Source: Punica granatum (taxonomy: Eukaryota > Streptophyta > Magnoliopsida > Myrtales > Lythraceae). From it: a stretch of DNA of 64,000 bases. Shown here in pieces: positions 22,551 to 34,830 of the stretch; position 1 is the first letter of the stretch; each line of letters begins with the position of its first letter. The stretch covers positions 25,382,568 to 25,446,567 of the forward strand of contig NC_045134.1 in NCBI RefSeq assembly GCF_007655135.1. Reading direction: 5' to 3'. A model generated the notes under the pieces. The model made no database searches. It was given only the letters and a program-made list of their open reading frames with translations, and was not told the DNA's origin. The translations under genes and the position numbers were made by a program.

Positions 22551-24650
22551 ATGGCTTGAGGAAAATAACTGCAGCTAGGCTCGGTCTCGAAAAAGGTTCG
22601 TTCACACTAATTCAAATACAATCCATGGTTATTACTTACATTCACATTGGACCCGCTGTTAGCACCGGCCATGCACCCCAAAATCTTTCACGCCAATTCA
22701 GAAACATTGACATTGTACCTTTGGTCTCGTATGGTCCAATGGCTCCACCTATCCAATTCATGGAAATGAGTTTTTTATTAGCTTTAAGATTGATTCTTTG
22801 TGAGTCTTTCTTGCTGTGAATGTTTCTCCTTCTAAAAGGTCATTCTACGAGACAACTGATATATTCATTTAGGGAATTATTTTATGACATGTATGAAATT
22901 GATGTAGGAAACAAGGAGAATTTCATTCTTATTGCCGGAGTCGCCTCTATCGCCAATTCTTCGGGAAAGTCCGGAAGTTCATTCTGGTGAAACCGAGATC
23001 AGTCATCTCTGGTGCTTATGTAGATTCAGTAGAGAAGATTTGAGGTCCTACTATATGAGCCAAATCGTTTTACTGGCTCATTCTATCGGTACAGGCTCCT
23101 ATTCTCGAAGTTATTTCTGTTACTGTGATAGTGTTATCTCCTTTTGTTATGACACTTCATTTGTGTATTCATCTGTGATTCTGCTAGTCTTTGCGGCGGT
23201 GCTTAATTTTGTATAAATGGCAATGGACAGAGAGCAAGCATTCAATTCTAGTCGGAGTGAGATCCTCTGAACTGAATACAAGAAAGAATTTGAATTTCCA
23301 GGGCCGGTATCTCCGGTTTCAAGTCGGTTGATTTGGGCTTATTTAAGGACACGAAGCTGGTGCACCGCCTCTCAGATCACTGTTCACGGAGCAAAGGGTC
23401 TGAATTAAAATTCCACGTCTCTAACCAGCTAAGTATACGGTTCGATCGCATCACGGAATCGTCGTGTCAGGCTCATTCCCCACGTACTCGTTTTGAACCG
23501 AATGGAATTTAGCATAACTTTTTTCAAAGGACGTGACGGCCCTTTGCTTCTAAGGTTTAAAAAAGCAAAGCAAGGTGGAGAATCTATTGGAAAATTAGGG
23601 CATGATTGGAAAGAGAGAGAAGAGAACAAAAACCAAGAAGGGACCAAAACATGTCACATTGATTAGATTAGTTAAGAAGTAGCTAAAAGCCAATAAAGAC
23701 AAGTAATGAAGAAAAAAGTTTAAAGTCCATTCTTCTAGAATTTGTGCTTCCTTCTATCAAAGCAAACTCTTTTTTTTTTTTTTCTCAATAAGATTTTGAC
23801 GTATCATCAACCTATTGACTTGAGAATAATTACAGTTTAAACCTTTGTTTAGATCACAAAGTGATTCGAGTGGATTTTAAATTCAAATATAGTTGATAAC
23901 GTACGCACACTTTCATTGCATCAAACCATAGGTTAGATTAGTTTTCTTTTTTTCCCCCAAAAAACACCAAAGAAGGGGGTTGATTATAGGTCAAGGGGAG
24001 ATGTTGACCTAACCAACAGTTCATTACCCCACTTGTACCAATTAATAATTATTAATTAATCATTAAGAAAAGACAGAACAATTTCCTTTTTTTAAACATT
24101 AATACTCTTAAAAGTTAAAATCCAAAAAAAAGAAAAAAGAAAATGTGACATATTGTCTAGGATGAAGAGAAACAAAAAGAGATGCCCTGAATAAAAGGGT
24201 TTCCTGTTTTTGTGTCCCCGATGCCATTGGCATGGCCATGGAGATTACCATTTTCTACTTCGATTAATTCGTTCTCACGTCTATCAGCTTAATCTTTCAA
24301 ATTGATTGAGAAAATGTCCATATTCAGTGGAACCTTCGCATTCGATGCTTCGAACTCTACTAGCTTCATATCGATCACAACGAAAGTGGCAGCGTAGTCC
24401 ATGGATTCGACGAATATTTTTGATTAACTCGAATCAAAACAGAAAAGAAAAACAAGAAACTAGGAAGCAGGTAGTCTTCATCTTCTTATGTTGGTCATAT
24501 CTTTCCCATTGCATAAGCACGAGGCAACTTCGCCAGTAGAGCCAATAGTGTTGATGATCCGAAATCTATACATATCGATATTCAACGAATATATAATGAA
24601 CCCGAGAAAGAAAAAATTATAGAGAAGCAAGAAACTAGCAAACAGATCAT
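22551..24650. other. Intergenic between CWF19L2 locus and DUF1645-like gene
   Basis: No family is recognisable. There is a modest open frame at 22932-23216 (94 codons, ending in a hydrophobic run) without a supporting motif. The stretch 23700-24180 is AT-rich with poly-T and poly-A runs. The region 24190-24650 likely contains the 3' flank of the minus-strand gene at 24651. Confidence 0.4.
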
Positions 24651-25400
24651 TCATCTTCTAATCTTCTTCTTATCTTTCCCATTGCAGAAGAAAGAACCCA
24701 ACCCGAACAGGTTTGCTGTCCCGATGATGTAAGGAGACGGCACTTTGAGGACGGGGTTAGCTCTATATGCCCCATTGTTCGACGACCCACGACTAGTCTT
24801 ACGGGATAAGGGAGGCTTCTGCATCCCTTGATGATGACCATATCCGGACATCGAAGAAGAGGAAGAAGCCGAGAAAGAAGACGACTTTGCCATTTTGACG
24901 GAGGGCTGCTTTTGCAGGGATCGTTTCGGGTGCGGGACCGAACCGGTAGAGTTGCTCCTCGACAGGAGTGGCAAAGGGCAGATCAAACCTTTCTTGTCAC
25001 TATTGCTAAGGCTAGCAATTCTCTTGAAACCCCAGAAGTATCTCGATGCCGGCTTGGCGCCTTCGGAGTCGGGACTTGAACCCGAGCTCTCCTCCTTCGG
25101 GACAGCCACCTCTTTTTTGGGGTTGTCGGGGACGGGGAGCGGAGGAAGTGAGCCTGAGGCTCTTCTTGGGGCAACAACAGGGAGAGCGTTGTGATCAGCT
25201 CTGTGGAAAACTGGGAGGATCATTCCATCAGCAAAGAGCTCGTCCGCAGAGGACTGGCAAGATTCGAACCGGACACCTCCATCAAAACTGAACTCGAAAT
25301 CGGAACCCGAGTCCAACATCATGGGCTGCGCCTGGTGTGCTGATTCTTCCTCGAGATCACGGGAGAATGAAGTCCTAGGAGGGCAAACCTCTGAGCACAT
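24651..25400 (-). CDS. Serine-rich plant protein, DUF1645-like
   Basis: A single 249-residue frame starts at ATG 25400 (MCSEVCPPRTSFSRDLEEES) and ends in KDKKKIRR. Visible segments in order are an acidic patch DSGSDFEFSFDGG (about 31-43), SSADELFADGMILPVF (about 51-66), a proline-rich stretch SGSLPPLPVPDN, SRYFWGFKRIASLSNSDKKG (about 118-137), LPLLSRSNSTGSVP, a poly-serine run SSSFSASSSSSMSGYG, and a basic tail. The FEF..., ADELFADG and serine/lysine-rich order recalls plant DUF1645 proteins, which have no settled biochemical function. There is no signal peptide or membrane segment. The high GC and strong third-position bias support a real gene. The family name is from memory; another small plant-specific family is possible. 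Confidence 0.75.
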   Translation of the reverse strand: MCSEVCPPRTSFSRDLEEESAHQAQPMMLDSGSDFEFSFDGGVRFESCQSSADELFADGMILPVFHRADHNALPVVAPRRASGSLPPLPVPDNPKKEVAVPKEESSGSSPDSEGAKPASRYFWGFKRIASLSNSDKKGLICPLPLLSRSNSTGSVPHPKRSLQKQPSVKMAKSSSFSASSSSSMSGYGHHQGMQKPPLSRKTSRGSSNNGAYRANPVLKVPSPYIIGTANLFGLGSFFCNGKDKKKIRR

Positions 25401-25401
25401 A

Positions 25402-26313
25402 GTTTCGAGATTTTCCTTGAACGGTTGGGAGCAGAAGAGAGTTGTCAGTTAGAAAGCGTCAGAGGATGGCAGAGTCCTCTGCTTGAGTTTGGTAGGAAGA
25501 TATAGAGAGAATAGGTCCATTACATATAGAGAATTATTTATGCAAGAAAAATAAGAACATAATTTCTTTCATTTTTTTTTCCTTTTATAAATCAAATGTA
25601 TCCCGGTTTAGCCAATTAATTCTCCCATACCACCAAAACGACTCGCAAACAACGGGATAGATAAATTCGTTCGTGCATGTAACCAAGTAGAGAGTATTCT
25701 TCGGCATGGTTCAGGGTAGATGGCTAGAACTTGAATCTTTATCGAGAGAGTCGCGTGGTTCGATGAGTCGGCGAAACTTATCGGGTTGAAGAAGTATATT
25801 GTTTTTTTTTTAATATTTTCTTAGAGGCTGAATTGTGAGTATGCAAGGTATTATTATATGCTGCGAGCTGACACAATAATGGTGAATGAATACTTGTGCT
25901 GTAAAAAGAAGAGAAAAGGTGTTAGGAAGGTTAAGGACTCTGCAGCTCTGTGGGATGGGCAACTCAACCAACTGACCATAATTTCTGTACTTGCAGGGCA
26001 ACCAAAATTGATTGCTGCAAAATTTGAAAAAAAAGCTAAAGGAAAAAACTTCGGTTGAACGGTAAGCGTGCTAAAGAGACCACTCTGCACAATTAATAGT
26101 AAGATCGGAAACTTTTCACGTGTCGGCTTTGGCCGGGAAGGAATTGAGCTCATAAATCTTACTTGAAAGGAAAATCTAAACAAATGTTTGAATTCTAGTG
26201 GCAGTTCAAACTTGAATGACGATGCACATAACATATATTGATAGCCTGACATGGCAGATGCATAATGTCTCCTGTTCATCTCACCTACTGACTTAGCTGA
26301 GTGCAATTTTATT
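25402..26313. other. 5' flank of the DUF1645-like gene and intergenic DNA
   Basis: On the minus strand a CTCTCTATATC motif at about 25499-25509 could serve as a weak TATA element for the gene starting at 25400. The remainder holds no recognised gene; frames at 25854-26306 and 25858-26058 lack family motifs. Confidence 0.35.
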
Positions 26314-27225
26314 TATAAAAAAAAAATACAAAAACCCCATTGTGATTTGAGATCGAAATAAATTACACAATGTGTTTTTGTTAAGCATAATTAGCCACCA
26401 TGTGGTGTATTCCGTTAGACATAGGGGGTTACGGTGTTAGTTTTTTTCCATTTTCTGTCATCAATCTTAAACATTTTAGTTCTAAATCTTTTTCCTTTTA
26501 TTATTTCTACCCTCAACTTTCCATTTTGTTTCATTTTAATTCTACAAAAAAAATCGAAAAGGAATGAGGGGTTGAGGTTGCCAATCGGCGACCCCGACCC
26601 CTTCACCGAGGTCGCCGGTACACACGGAGGACGCCGGCGACCTCGGTGGAGGGGTCAAGGTCGTCGATTGGCAACCCCAATCCCGAATCTATCAAGGACT
26701 CCGAGTCGGAGGTCCCCGTTCGATTCGGGGTTGGGGCCGCCAATCAATGACCCCGACCCCTCCACTGAGGTCATCGGCGTCCTCTGTAGGTACTTGAGAC
26801 CTCGGTGGAGGGGTCGAGGTCGTCGATTGGCGATCCCAACCCCGAATTGATCGAGGATTTCGAGTCGGAGGTCCCCGATCAATTCGAGGTCGGGGTGGCC
26901 AATCGGGGGCCCCGACCGGCGATCTCGGTGGAGGGGTTAGGGTCGCTGATTGGCAGTCTCGACCCCTCTTTCTCTTTCGATTTTCTTTGTAGTACTAAAA
27001 TAAAAAGTTGAAGGTAGGAATGATAAAAGAAAAAAGATTTAGAACCAAAATGATTAAAATGTTAAAGATTGAGAACTAAAAGAAAAAAAAAACTAACGCC
27101 GTAATTCTCTATGTCTAACGGAGTATACCACATGGAGACTAATTGTCTCTAACAAAAACACATTGTGCAATTTGTCCCGATCTCAAACTACAAGGGGAAT
27201 TTTTGTATTTTTTCTTTTTTTCTTA
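26314..27225. mobile_element. 0.9 kb foldback element with GC-rich repetitive core
   Basis: About 250 bases at each end are inverted copies: ACAATGTGTTTTTGTTA, CCATGTGGT and TCCGTTAGACATAG on the left reappear inverted on the right (CTATGTCTAACGGA, ACCACATGG, TAACAAAAACACATTGT). The outermost sequence CAAAAACCCCATTGTG matches the ends of the 8.37 kb MITE. The 26570-26970 core is strikingly GC-rich and made of palindromic repeats built on GATTGGCGACCCCGACCCC and GACCTCGGTGGAGGGGTC. Open frames cross the core on both strands simply because it lacks AT-rich stops. Long inverted arms suggest a Mutator-like or foldback element; the target duplication is uncertain. Confidence 0.8.
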
Positions 27226-27857
27226 TAATACAATATATTCTCAATCAATTTTAATATAAGGTATTTTTAATTTATTAATAGCTTTGGATAATTCTCGTTC
27301 AACCGTCGTTTTGCCTTGGCCACAAAATACTTTCTCTGGATTCGAATCGCTTATGTAATTTCTATTACAGGTAAATTCTGTCAACCAACAACATAGTTTG
27401 CCACTTTCGCATTTTTTAATCCTGGATGACGTGTTCTTAAGTTATTTTTGCTACCTTTCATTAAGTTGTTAACGCAGAAGATCATTCAGCCACGTTTCGA
27501 AAAACCAATGGAAAAAAATCAATACTATATGTATCAACTAGTCCTACTCATTTGCTGCAATCAGGAATGGTTTAGGTGGGTCATCTATTTCTTGATTGCA
27601 TCTTCCTCCTCTTTGATTTAAGATTGTACCCAATTTCTTTTCTTTTTTTCTTTTTCATTTTCTTTCTCTTCAAGGTTCCTACCGTTTCTTTTTGTTTGAT
27701 TACGTTGTGCACTCTGGCTTTCAAATCTTACAAGGAATCTATCAACTTTATAACAAAATAGGGTCTTCATCCTATTTTTTAATTTGATGATGGAATATTC
27801 TTCTCATAGATTTTCTTTTTGAAAATATTATCTTGACTTCGGTTTTTTAATTGATTA
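27226..27857. other. Intergenic, T-rich
   Basis: No gene or element is recognised. Several T-rich tracts (about 27630-27690) interrupt the sequence. Confidence 0.5.
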
Positions 27858-28273
27858 GGGTCCCGTTTGGTACACATGAATGCAATGGATTGGAATGGAA
27901 TGTTAATTTATTCGTTACCTCTCATTTTCTCATTAGTGTCTCTTATATAAGTTAAAAATGACATTCCCTCATTATTATCTTTTTACTTCATTTTACTGGA
28001 ATGAGCATTCCCTCAATTAAAAAAGGAAATAGTCATTCCCTCATTTCATACGATATATTATGAACCATCGTATATGTTCTTTTAATTTATATATTTAAGA
28101 AAGTATATAAAATGATATCTTAGTAAATAAGTTTAATATTATAATTATATTCCTTTATTTTGTGATGGTCATTAAAGAAAATCACTTTTTTTTATTCAAT
28201 ACCATTACATTTTTCTATATAAAATCCATTAATTTTTATTACATTCCATTTCAGTGTACCAAATAGAGCCTAA
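27858..28273. mobile_element. MITE with GTTTGGTACAC ends
   Basis: GGTCCCGTTTGGTACACATG followed by AATGGATTGGAATGGAATG at the left is answered by the inverse of CATTCCATTTCAGTGTACCAAATAGAGCC at the right. The element is about 415 bases, AT-rich and non-coding. Confidence 0.65.
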
Positions 28274-29916
28274 AGGAGTTGTTATTAATTTTTCTCGGTG
28301 AAGAACAGACGGACGAATCCCAGAAAGTTTTTTATATTCAATTTTATTATGAACAGGACAGCTGCTCAACCAAATCTAGTTTAGTTAGAGCAAAATGATG
28401 TTCCTATTCTAGGAAGTAGGAAGAGTGTACTCTTAATTTATATCAGACAAGAGTATTATCGTACTTCTGAAGTATTTTGAGGGTAATATTGTCATTTAGC
28501 TAATTAATTCCTTTTTTCTTCGGTGAAATACGGCACCGAAAGTCCTTTTTTTTTCACTGAATAACGGGACCAAAGTCTTAACTCAATGTTATCTCTCAAC
28601 CAGTTTCTGTCCTTTTGTCCATCAAGTCCCTTCACACGGCCCTTCATTCATTAGATGGCATCAAGGGAAGAAAAAAAATATTAGCACGAGCGAAAAGCGG
28701 ATACCGATCGAGCCTCTATCAGTCTGAGAAGATGGTCACGATAATTATGGTATGTGGATTCAGATAACGCTTTTAGGAGAGACGATAATCGGGAGAAACC
28801 TCACTTATCGTCGAGGGCAAGATAAGGAGTTCCTACTCGAGTTGATGGGTGAACTGTCTATGGAATGGAATGTGCTGTAGGGCTAAAGCAAAGATGGTAT
28901 GATGATGGACGAGTCTCTCATAAAGACAAACAGACACTTCTTCTATCATTTTCCTAAGCATCCATATGCAATCCCCTTTTGTCCATTATTTGCCATGTGA
29001 CCATATACGCATATGCATAGTATAAACCACAATGTATGTATCGAATAGTATCATGACATAGCGATGTGCCCTACATGACCGACACAAATCCACTGATAAT
29101 TCCCGGTTCCCATCGCGGCACAAAAACACGCCCCTGTAAGGAGAAACGGCTACTTCATCGTGGCTAGCTAGGGAGTTACAGGTTACCATGAACTCTACGA
29201 ACCGTCACTGCTACAGGTTACCGTGACCTCTACCGCCAGCCAGCACGACATATTGGCGTACAAATAATAGCCCGACTCATTAACCTGAAAGCAGTGAGCA
29301 TCAGGATCAGAGTAGCAATCTCATTGTGACCGGAAGTGACGTGACATCATACGTAACAATATCTGAATAACTGTATGGAATAATAATTCCATAGATATAC
29401 ATCCTGATCCCGCCACAACATGAACAAGAACACGAACACCGAGCGTTAGGAGAGGAACAGTGGCGTCATCGTGGTCCGGAGTTACTTGACAAAAGAGTCC
29501 TTGATTGATTTGTTCAAATCCTTACTACTAAGAGAAGGGAAACCAGCCCACATTGGCAGTGGGGATTGTAGGGTCCTTTCTGCTCCTCCTTCAAGTGACC
29601 ATTTTGTGACTTCACGAAAGGCTGGTACCAATTCAGAGCCACACATTTTAGATTTCCACGTTCAACCGCAGACACAGGTAACCGATCACTACAAGATACG
29701 TGATGGAAAGAAACGATTGAGCAGACCGGTCACTCAACCAACGACGGGTCAGACTATGACTCGAGAAACTAGTTAATAGGGCCTCTTGTTGGCCATTTCA
29801 TGCATGTATTGCCTCCCTCATGATCTTCCCCGGTCTTCCTATATCTTGCAATATATGAATCCAGTGAAGGATGTTTACAAAGGGACCTCTCGATGGTAAC
29901 CACACTATAAATCAGA
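28274..29916. other. Intergenic DNA without recognised gene
   Basis: Around 29170-29230 a short duplication of ACAGGTTACC with GAACTCTAC / GACCTCTAC is visible. The open frame at 29471-29776 has no family motif. The sequence near 29400-29780 is less AT-rich and might be old retroelement material. Confidence 0.35.
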
Positions 29917-30072
29917 ACATACAGTTGTGGTTCAGGTGGTTTGAGACTTTTTATTCTAAGTCTAGCCTAGAGTTCAAGTCGTGTAAACTGAGAAAATCCA
30001 CGATTAAGAGAGTTTCACCCTTTAATTGGCCCATAAGGCTCGAACTTGGATTAGTCGTCGGGGCTTATTGAG
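29917..30072 (+). repeat. tRNA-derived SINE, copy 4 (plus orientation)
   Basis: Reads forward as CAGTTGTGGTTCAGGTGGTT (A-box-like), AGAGTTCAAGTCG (B-box-like, about 35 bases later), then GAGAAAATCC, GAGAGTTTCACCC and GGATTAGTCGTCGGGG. These blocks appear in the same order, inverted, at 50.2 and 50.4 kb and near 0.2 kb. Confidence 0.6.
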
Positions 30073-30518
30073 TTTTTCGAATATCATGAGGAAGTGTGTC
30101 CAGACCGAAATATAAAATAACATATTCCTTGTCTTCCGATATTGAGTTGGGTACAGTGCCGGCCCAATACATAGGCAATTCAAGGCCCATAAACATTTCT
30201 CTCTTGGGCTTCTCCTTATGGGCTTGATGCCGATCCGTCCATCTAACATTCTCAGACGATAGGCTTTAATATTCTCAGCCCAAATCACCAGATACTTAAT
30301 TTTGCTCGTTTTATTAAATTTATTTTTCGGTGTTGAATCGTTTTAAAAAAAATATTATTATTAAGTTTTCACCCAAAAAAATTATTATGAAGCAAATATA
30401 AATTCAGCGAAATTTTCTCTTTGGGGGTTGCAATCCTGAGATCGCTACCTTTCCTCATCATATTCTGCTTTCTGCTCATTAGGAAAGGTACCCAATTTCG
30501 GATTGGGTCGAAAGCGAG

Positions 30519-30545
30519 ATATATATATATATATATATATATATA
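30519..30545. repeat. AT microsatellite
   Basis: An uninterrupted AT dinucleotide run of 27 bases. Similar pure runs occur at about 10298-10319, 49351-49378 and 57256-57281. Confidence 0.9.
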
Positions 30546-32053
30546 CCGATGAGTTAGAATCGGAGATTATTGGACAGCCATTGTATATCCAAAACGATCC
30601 TGTAGCTGTTGGCTCTATCGCAACTTCCAGGGTCCACACCGCCAATCGGGGCTCATATGCCCCAATCGTAGAAGCAAGGCGCCGATGATGTCGTCGTCCT
30701 AGCTAGCACGTCGGGTCTTCGGGAAATAATATGTCTTCTTCGTTATCTACTGAACTAATCATGCATTGCTTTCATAATTCGATCCTAGTACGTATATCAA
30801 CTGTTTAAAGTTAATAGACCTTTCCATTTGTCTTCACCCAATTGTTATCATCGAAAGCCAATTATGAATAATTTCCTTATCTTTCTATTGAGAGTTTTTC
30901 CCATTTTTCATCAAAATAACTGCTGTCCACAAATAATTCATTTAGTGGACTTGCCTTTCAAATAGTTGATTCACTATTGATGATAAAAAGGGTTAAGAGG
31001 ACCAACCAAACCTTATATGGACAAAACCCGAACTCGGCGTGGAGCGTCATTTTCATTATTTATTAATAATTCGTCGAAAGTTTCTGTATTGATACATTAA
31101 GCCCAAATTCTACCAATATATCAAACTATACCTGCTAAGCATATGATTTATCGGTTCTGATGGAAACTGTTATCTATGCAGGCGAATAATTAAGTTGCTA
31201 TTTACTTCAATGAGTTGCTTTGATATCAATCGACTGCGACATATTGCCGTCTTTGCTCCAAGAGTTTACAATCACACGAGAGATTTCCTTTTCCCAAGCC
31301 AACACATGAAAGACCTACCCATTGAGATCCAAGAGCAAATATAGAAGATCTGTTAATGAAAGTTATAGCAGATCTTTTAGGGCAGCAAATCAAAAGTAAT
31401 GACGATCGATCCTTTTAAAGTCAAATATATAACTAGTCATAAACACACATCAAAATCTAGATCTTCATGATGTCAAAGCTGCCTACATATCGGATCGACC
31501 CTATCTTATTCTTGTTGACTAATTTATGATTTGTTGTGGCCAGCAAGTAGGCATTCCATAAATACGGATTCCTTTTTTAACCATTTGATGCATATGTAAT
31601 GAATTTAATTAATTCCTAAATAAGCAGGCATAAGTCGGTCGGTGCCATTACTTTACAAACTCTCTATGAAACTTAATCTATGCGAAATAGTCGTGACTGT
31701 GAATGAAAATCATCAAATTCAACGACTGCTGGCTTGTTTTTCTAAATATCCCAATACAATAGTAAGATGCAGTCGTCGTTGTAGTGTGATTTTATTCTTG
31801 AGGAGCAGTACTTGTACTTCAGTTTTTATGCCATTTCTGTGTAGGAAAAAGATGATGGAGATGGATTTTGAGCTTTTCGTTGGTCTACCCTAAATTAAGA
31901 TAGACCTAGCTAGCTTGACATACATAGCTAGGTAGCTAGGGTTTGGCCATAACTTGCATGGGCAAATCATTACCCCATGCAGGGCGGCACGTACATCAGG
32001 GGGCACATGTGAATCATAAGCTTATCTCTTCGAGTTGATTGAGGAGAGCCTGC
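30546..32053. other. Intergenic DNA
   Basis: No gene family is recognised. The frame at 31642-31893 is short and motif-free. Confidence 0.45.
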
Positions 32054-32668
32054 TAAGGTTTTATAAAATAGGAAAAATAACGTCATGTATTTCAATCTTT
32101 ACATATTATCTTAGTTTTATTCTAACGTCGATTTTTTTTTCTGAGGCATCCTAACGTTAATGGTTTCGTTTCAAGTATATCACGTTGTAAAAGTTCCGTT
32201 CATTTTTTACAGAATTAATGACGGAATTCCTGATATAAGGGAAAAATTACACCATATATCTCAACTTTTTTGTTATTTTTCAGTTTTATCCTAACATTTT
32301 GATACTTTCTCAATTTTATCCCAACGTTTTGATAGTTTTTAGTTTTATCACAATCTTTTACTGTTTTCTTAATATTATTTCAAATTGGGATAAATTTAAG
32401 AAATTCTGAAAAGATTGGGATAAAATTGAGGAAAAAACAAAAATATTAAGATAGAATTGAGAAAATATTAAAAGGTTGGAATACACGTCAATTCCGTCAA
32501 GCAATTAACGCGTCACGTCAGCATTTCTATTAAAAATGGACGGAATATTTACGACGGGATAAATTTGACACAAAATCATTAACGTTAGGATACCTTAGAA
32601 AAAAAAATTGATATTGAAATAAAACCAAAATAACATATAAAAAATGGGATATATAGTACAATTTTCTC
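32054..32668. mobile_element. Foldback MITE, about 615 bp
   Basis: Arms of about 150 bases are inverted: GAGGCATCCTAACGTTAATG at left versus CATTAACGTTAGGATACCTTA at right, and AAAGTTCCGTTC versus GACGGAATATTTACGAC. The interior holds repeated TTTTATCCTAACATTTTGATA / CAATTTTATCCCAACGTTTTGATA phrases. There is no coding sequence. Confidence 0.7.
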
Positions 32669-33382
32669 GATGAAAATATGGTGGTCTTGAAAAGTAAAGT
32701 TTGTCAGGTACTCGTTGAATGAAGTTAGGTCTACGTTCCATGCCATCTCGGTTGCTAGCCATCTATAGGACATAGGGGCTTTATGGTTTTGTATAAGTTT
32801 TTGAAGAGGAAAAGAAAACAAGCTAGGAGTGGCAAGACATCAAAGGGGAGAAAATTATTGTTGAAGGGAAAACGGAACGAGGATACAAGAGCAAATATTC
32901 TATGTCCATAATTTAAATGATAACATATTCACTAGTTACAGATATCAAATCTTTCAAAAAAGTTTGGTTGAATAAATCTTTAGAAATTTAGTCGAGAAAT
33001 AATGTGTGTTTCATCAATATATATATGTTACCGAGCATAGGTTAATTGACACTCCCTGTAAATCAATAAGGGAGTTATATATCTGGGCAGATATATTAAT
33101 AATCAACTTGAAGTACTTATTCTGAGGAAAAGACACTTTACCCACTAACATTTCTATCCCGTATCATTTTCCTTGCTAAAATTTATTTTGAACCATTTCA
33201 CACTAATATTTCCAAAAGTATGTCAGTTTGGCCACAAATGAATTTGTCTAATGTCATTTTGACCTTACACTCATTTTCCGCACTTCACGGTAAATGAGAC
33301 CTAAACGTATGAAGCTCGCAAGATCGGCCCATTTGAGAAGGATAGCCTACAATCGAAGCCTATGACAAGACCAATTCAAATT

Positions 33383-33538
33383 AGCGGCAATACCCAACTC
33401 GGACCGTCGTGAAATGGATGTGCGGCTCATGAAGGGAAATCGTGAATTATTTCCAAGCCGAATTAGCGACAATACCCAACCCGGACCGCTGTGAAATGGA
33501 TGGGCGGCTCATGGAGGGAAATCATGGATTATTTCCAA
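33383..33538. repeat. 82-bp tandem duplication
   Basis: AGCGGCAATACCCAACTCGG at 33383 recurs as AGCGACAATACCCAACCCGG 82 bases on; both units continue through GTGAAATGGATG, GCGGCTCATG and ATTATTTCCAA with about 10% differences. Confidence 0.85.
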
Positions 33539-33870
33539 ACGTGGTTAGAACGAATATGGACTAGATCTTGGGCACGTACGAAGATCGAGAGTGCTACAAG
33601 TAATTTCCATGTGGAAAATCAACATATATGGCGTCCATATATTGCGAAGGAAGAGAATTGGAAATGTGCCATCATTATTTTAATTGGACAATATCCTATT
33701 CTTCCATACATGGGGGCGTTCATGGAGAAAAAAATTGGAGAAGGAGACATACTTGGAAAGGAGTTGTTGCACATGGATGGCCGTACTTGGGTTGTCCTAA
33801 TTTCCTTTTCATATTTTATTCACTTTCCTTTTATCTTGCTTTGTTCAATTAGGAATAATTGGAGAATTAT

Positions 33871-34133
33871 AGTGCGTTTGATTTTAGAATTAAGTAGAAT
33901 TGAGTTTTGATTTTAATTGGATTATAATAGTTGTATTGTTGAATTATGAGAAAAAGTGTGAAAAAATAATGAATAGTTGAGAGAATTTAGTATTAAAAAT
34001 TGAATTAAATGGTTAAAAAAATTGAAAAAAAAAGAAAAAGTAATAATTGTATTGTTAATTTTTGTTGTGTAATGAATAGAATTAAAGTTAGAGTTAAAAT
34101 TTTAAATATCGACCCTAAAACCAAACAGGCTAT
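33871..34133. mobile_element. MITE of the GTTTGGTTTTAAAATTGAG family, copy 2
   Basis: It starts GTGCGTTTGATTTTAGAATT and ends CCTAAAACCAAACAGGC. It follows the 9.7 kb copy closely (GAGTTTTGATTTTAATTGG, TTGTTGAATTATGAGAAAA, AATTAAAGTTAGAGTTAAAA). About 263 bases, non-coding. Confidence 0.7.
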
Positions 34134-34830
34134 TATTCTCCATGAGTACTAGGATTATATTTTCTTTTCATTAGACTACGATCTTTAGGCAATAAGTCGT
34201 AGTATTTCCTTTCGTTAGAATAATTCTGCGATTTCGATATTTTAGGCTCGATTCTAGATAGATGCTTATATATATCGATCAATCTACTACTATTAACACA
34301 CCATCGACATTAATCACAAAACAACTCTACACCACGTACTTTTATCTTATCTTTATTTTATTGCACCGCACTTCAATATCTATCTTTTCATGCACCATTC
34401 CTTTATCATGCAATAGCCTTCCGAAGGAAAAATCTGCCTATCCGTCGGCATATCCCTTCTACCCTACTCGGTTCCCGATCAATGAGGTTTACATTAACTA
34501 AGGTTCCAGCCAAAGCTTACCATTTTCGGCTCCTAATAACCGAACCCAGTACTTCATTTTACTTTCGGCTAACTCAACCGTGAAGCTATCCAACTCCTCA
34601 CGAGCCATCTTAGGCCATGAGCTACATCCAAGACCAGCTTCTAGCTATCTCTCGACGTCATCCGACTGTTAGTACTCATATTGGGAAGAATCCTAGTGGC
34701 TAAATTCTCGGGTCGCGTAATCATCTGACCGTCATTATTAACCACTCCAATGATATCTTTCCTAATCCCAGTTACTGATTAGATCTATGGACTTCCGGGA
34801 CTTGGCGCTACGATCTAGTATGATAAGGTC

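Larger units (their letters stand above)
33290..34760. mobile_element. Decayed LTR-retroelement-like sequence with nested MITE
   Basis: Phrases such as GGCCCATTTGAGAAGG, TACCCAACTCGGACCG and CGAACCCAGTACTTC, rich in CGG and TCGG words, resemble plant Ty3/gypsy LTRs, and similar phrases appear at 36.7-37.9 kb. No gag-pol frame, primer-binding site or clear LTR ends are visible. It contains a tandem duplication (33383-33538) and a MITE (33871-34133). Confidence 0.35.

Noticed and set aside
22932..23216. 94-codon frame after the CWF19L2 locus
   Set aside because: A hydrophobic low-information C-terminus and no family motif; not convincing as a gene.
26434..26882. Open frames on both strands rich in Pro, Arg, Gly and Asp
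   Set aside because: They arise because the GC-rich palindromic core of the foldback element lacks stop codons; the repeats explain them and no start or domain supports a gene.
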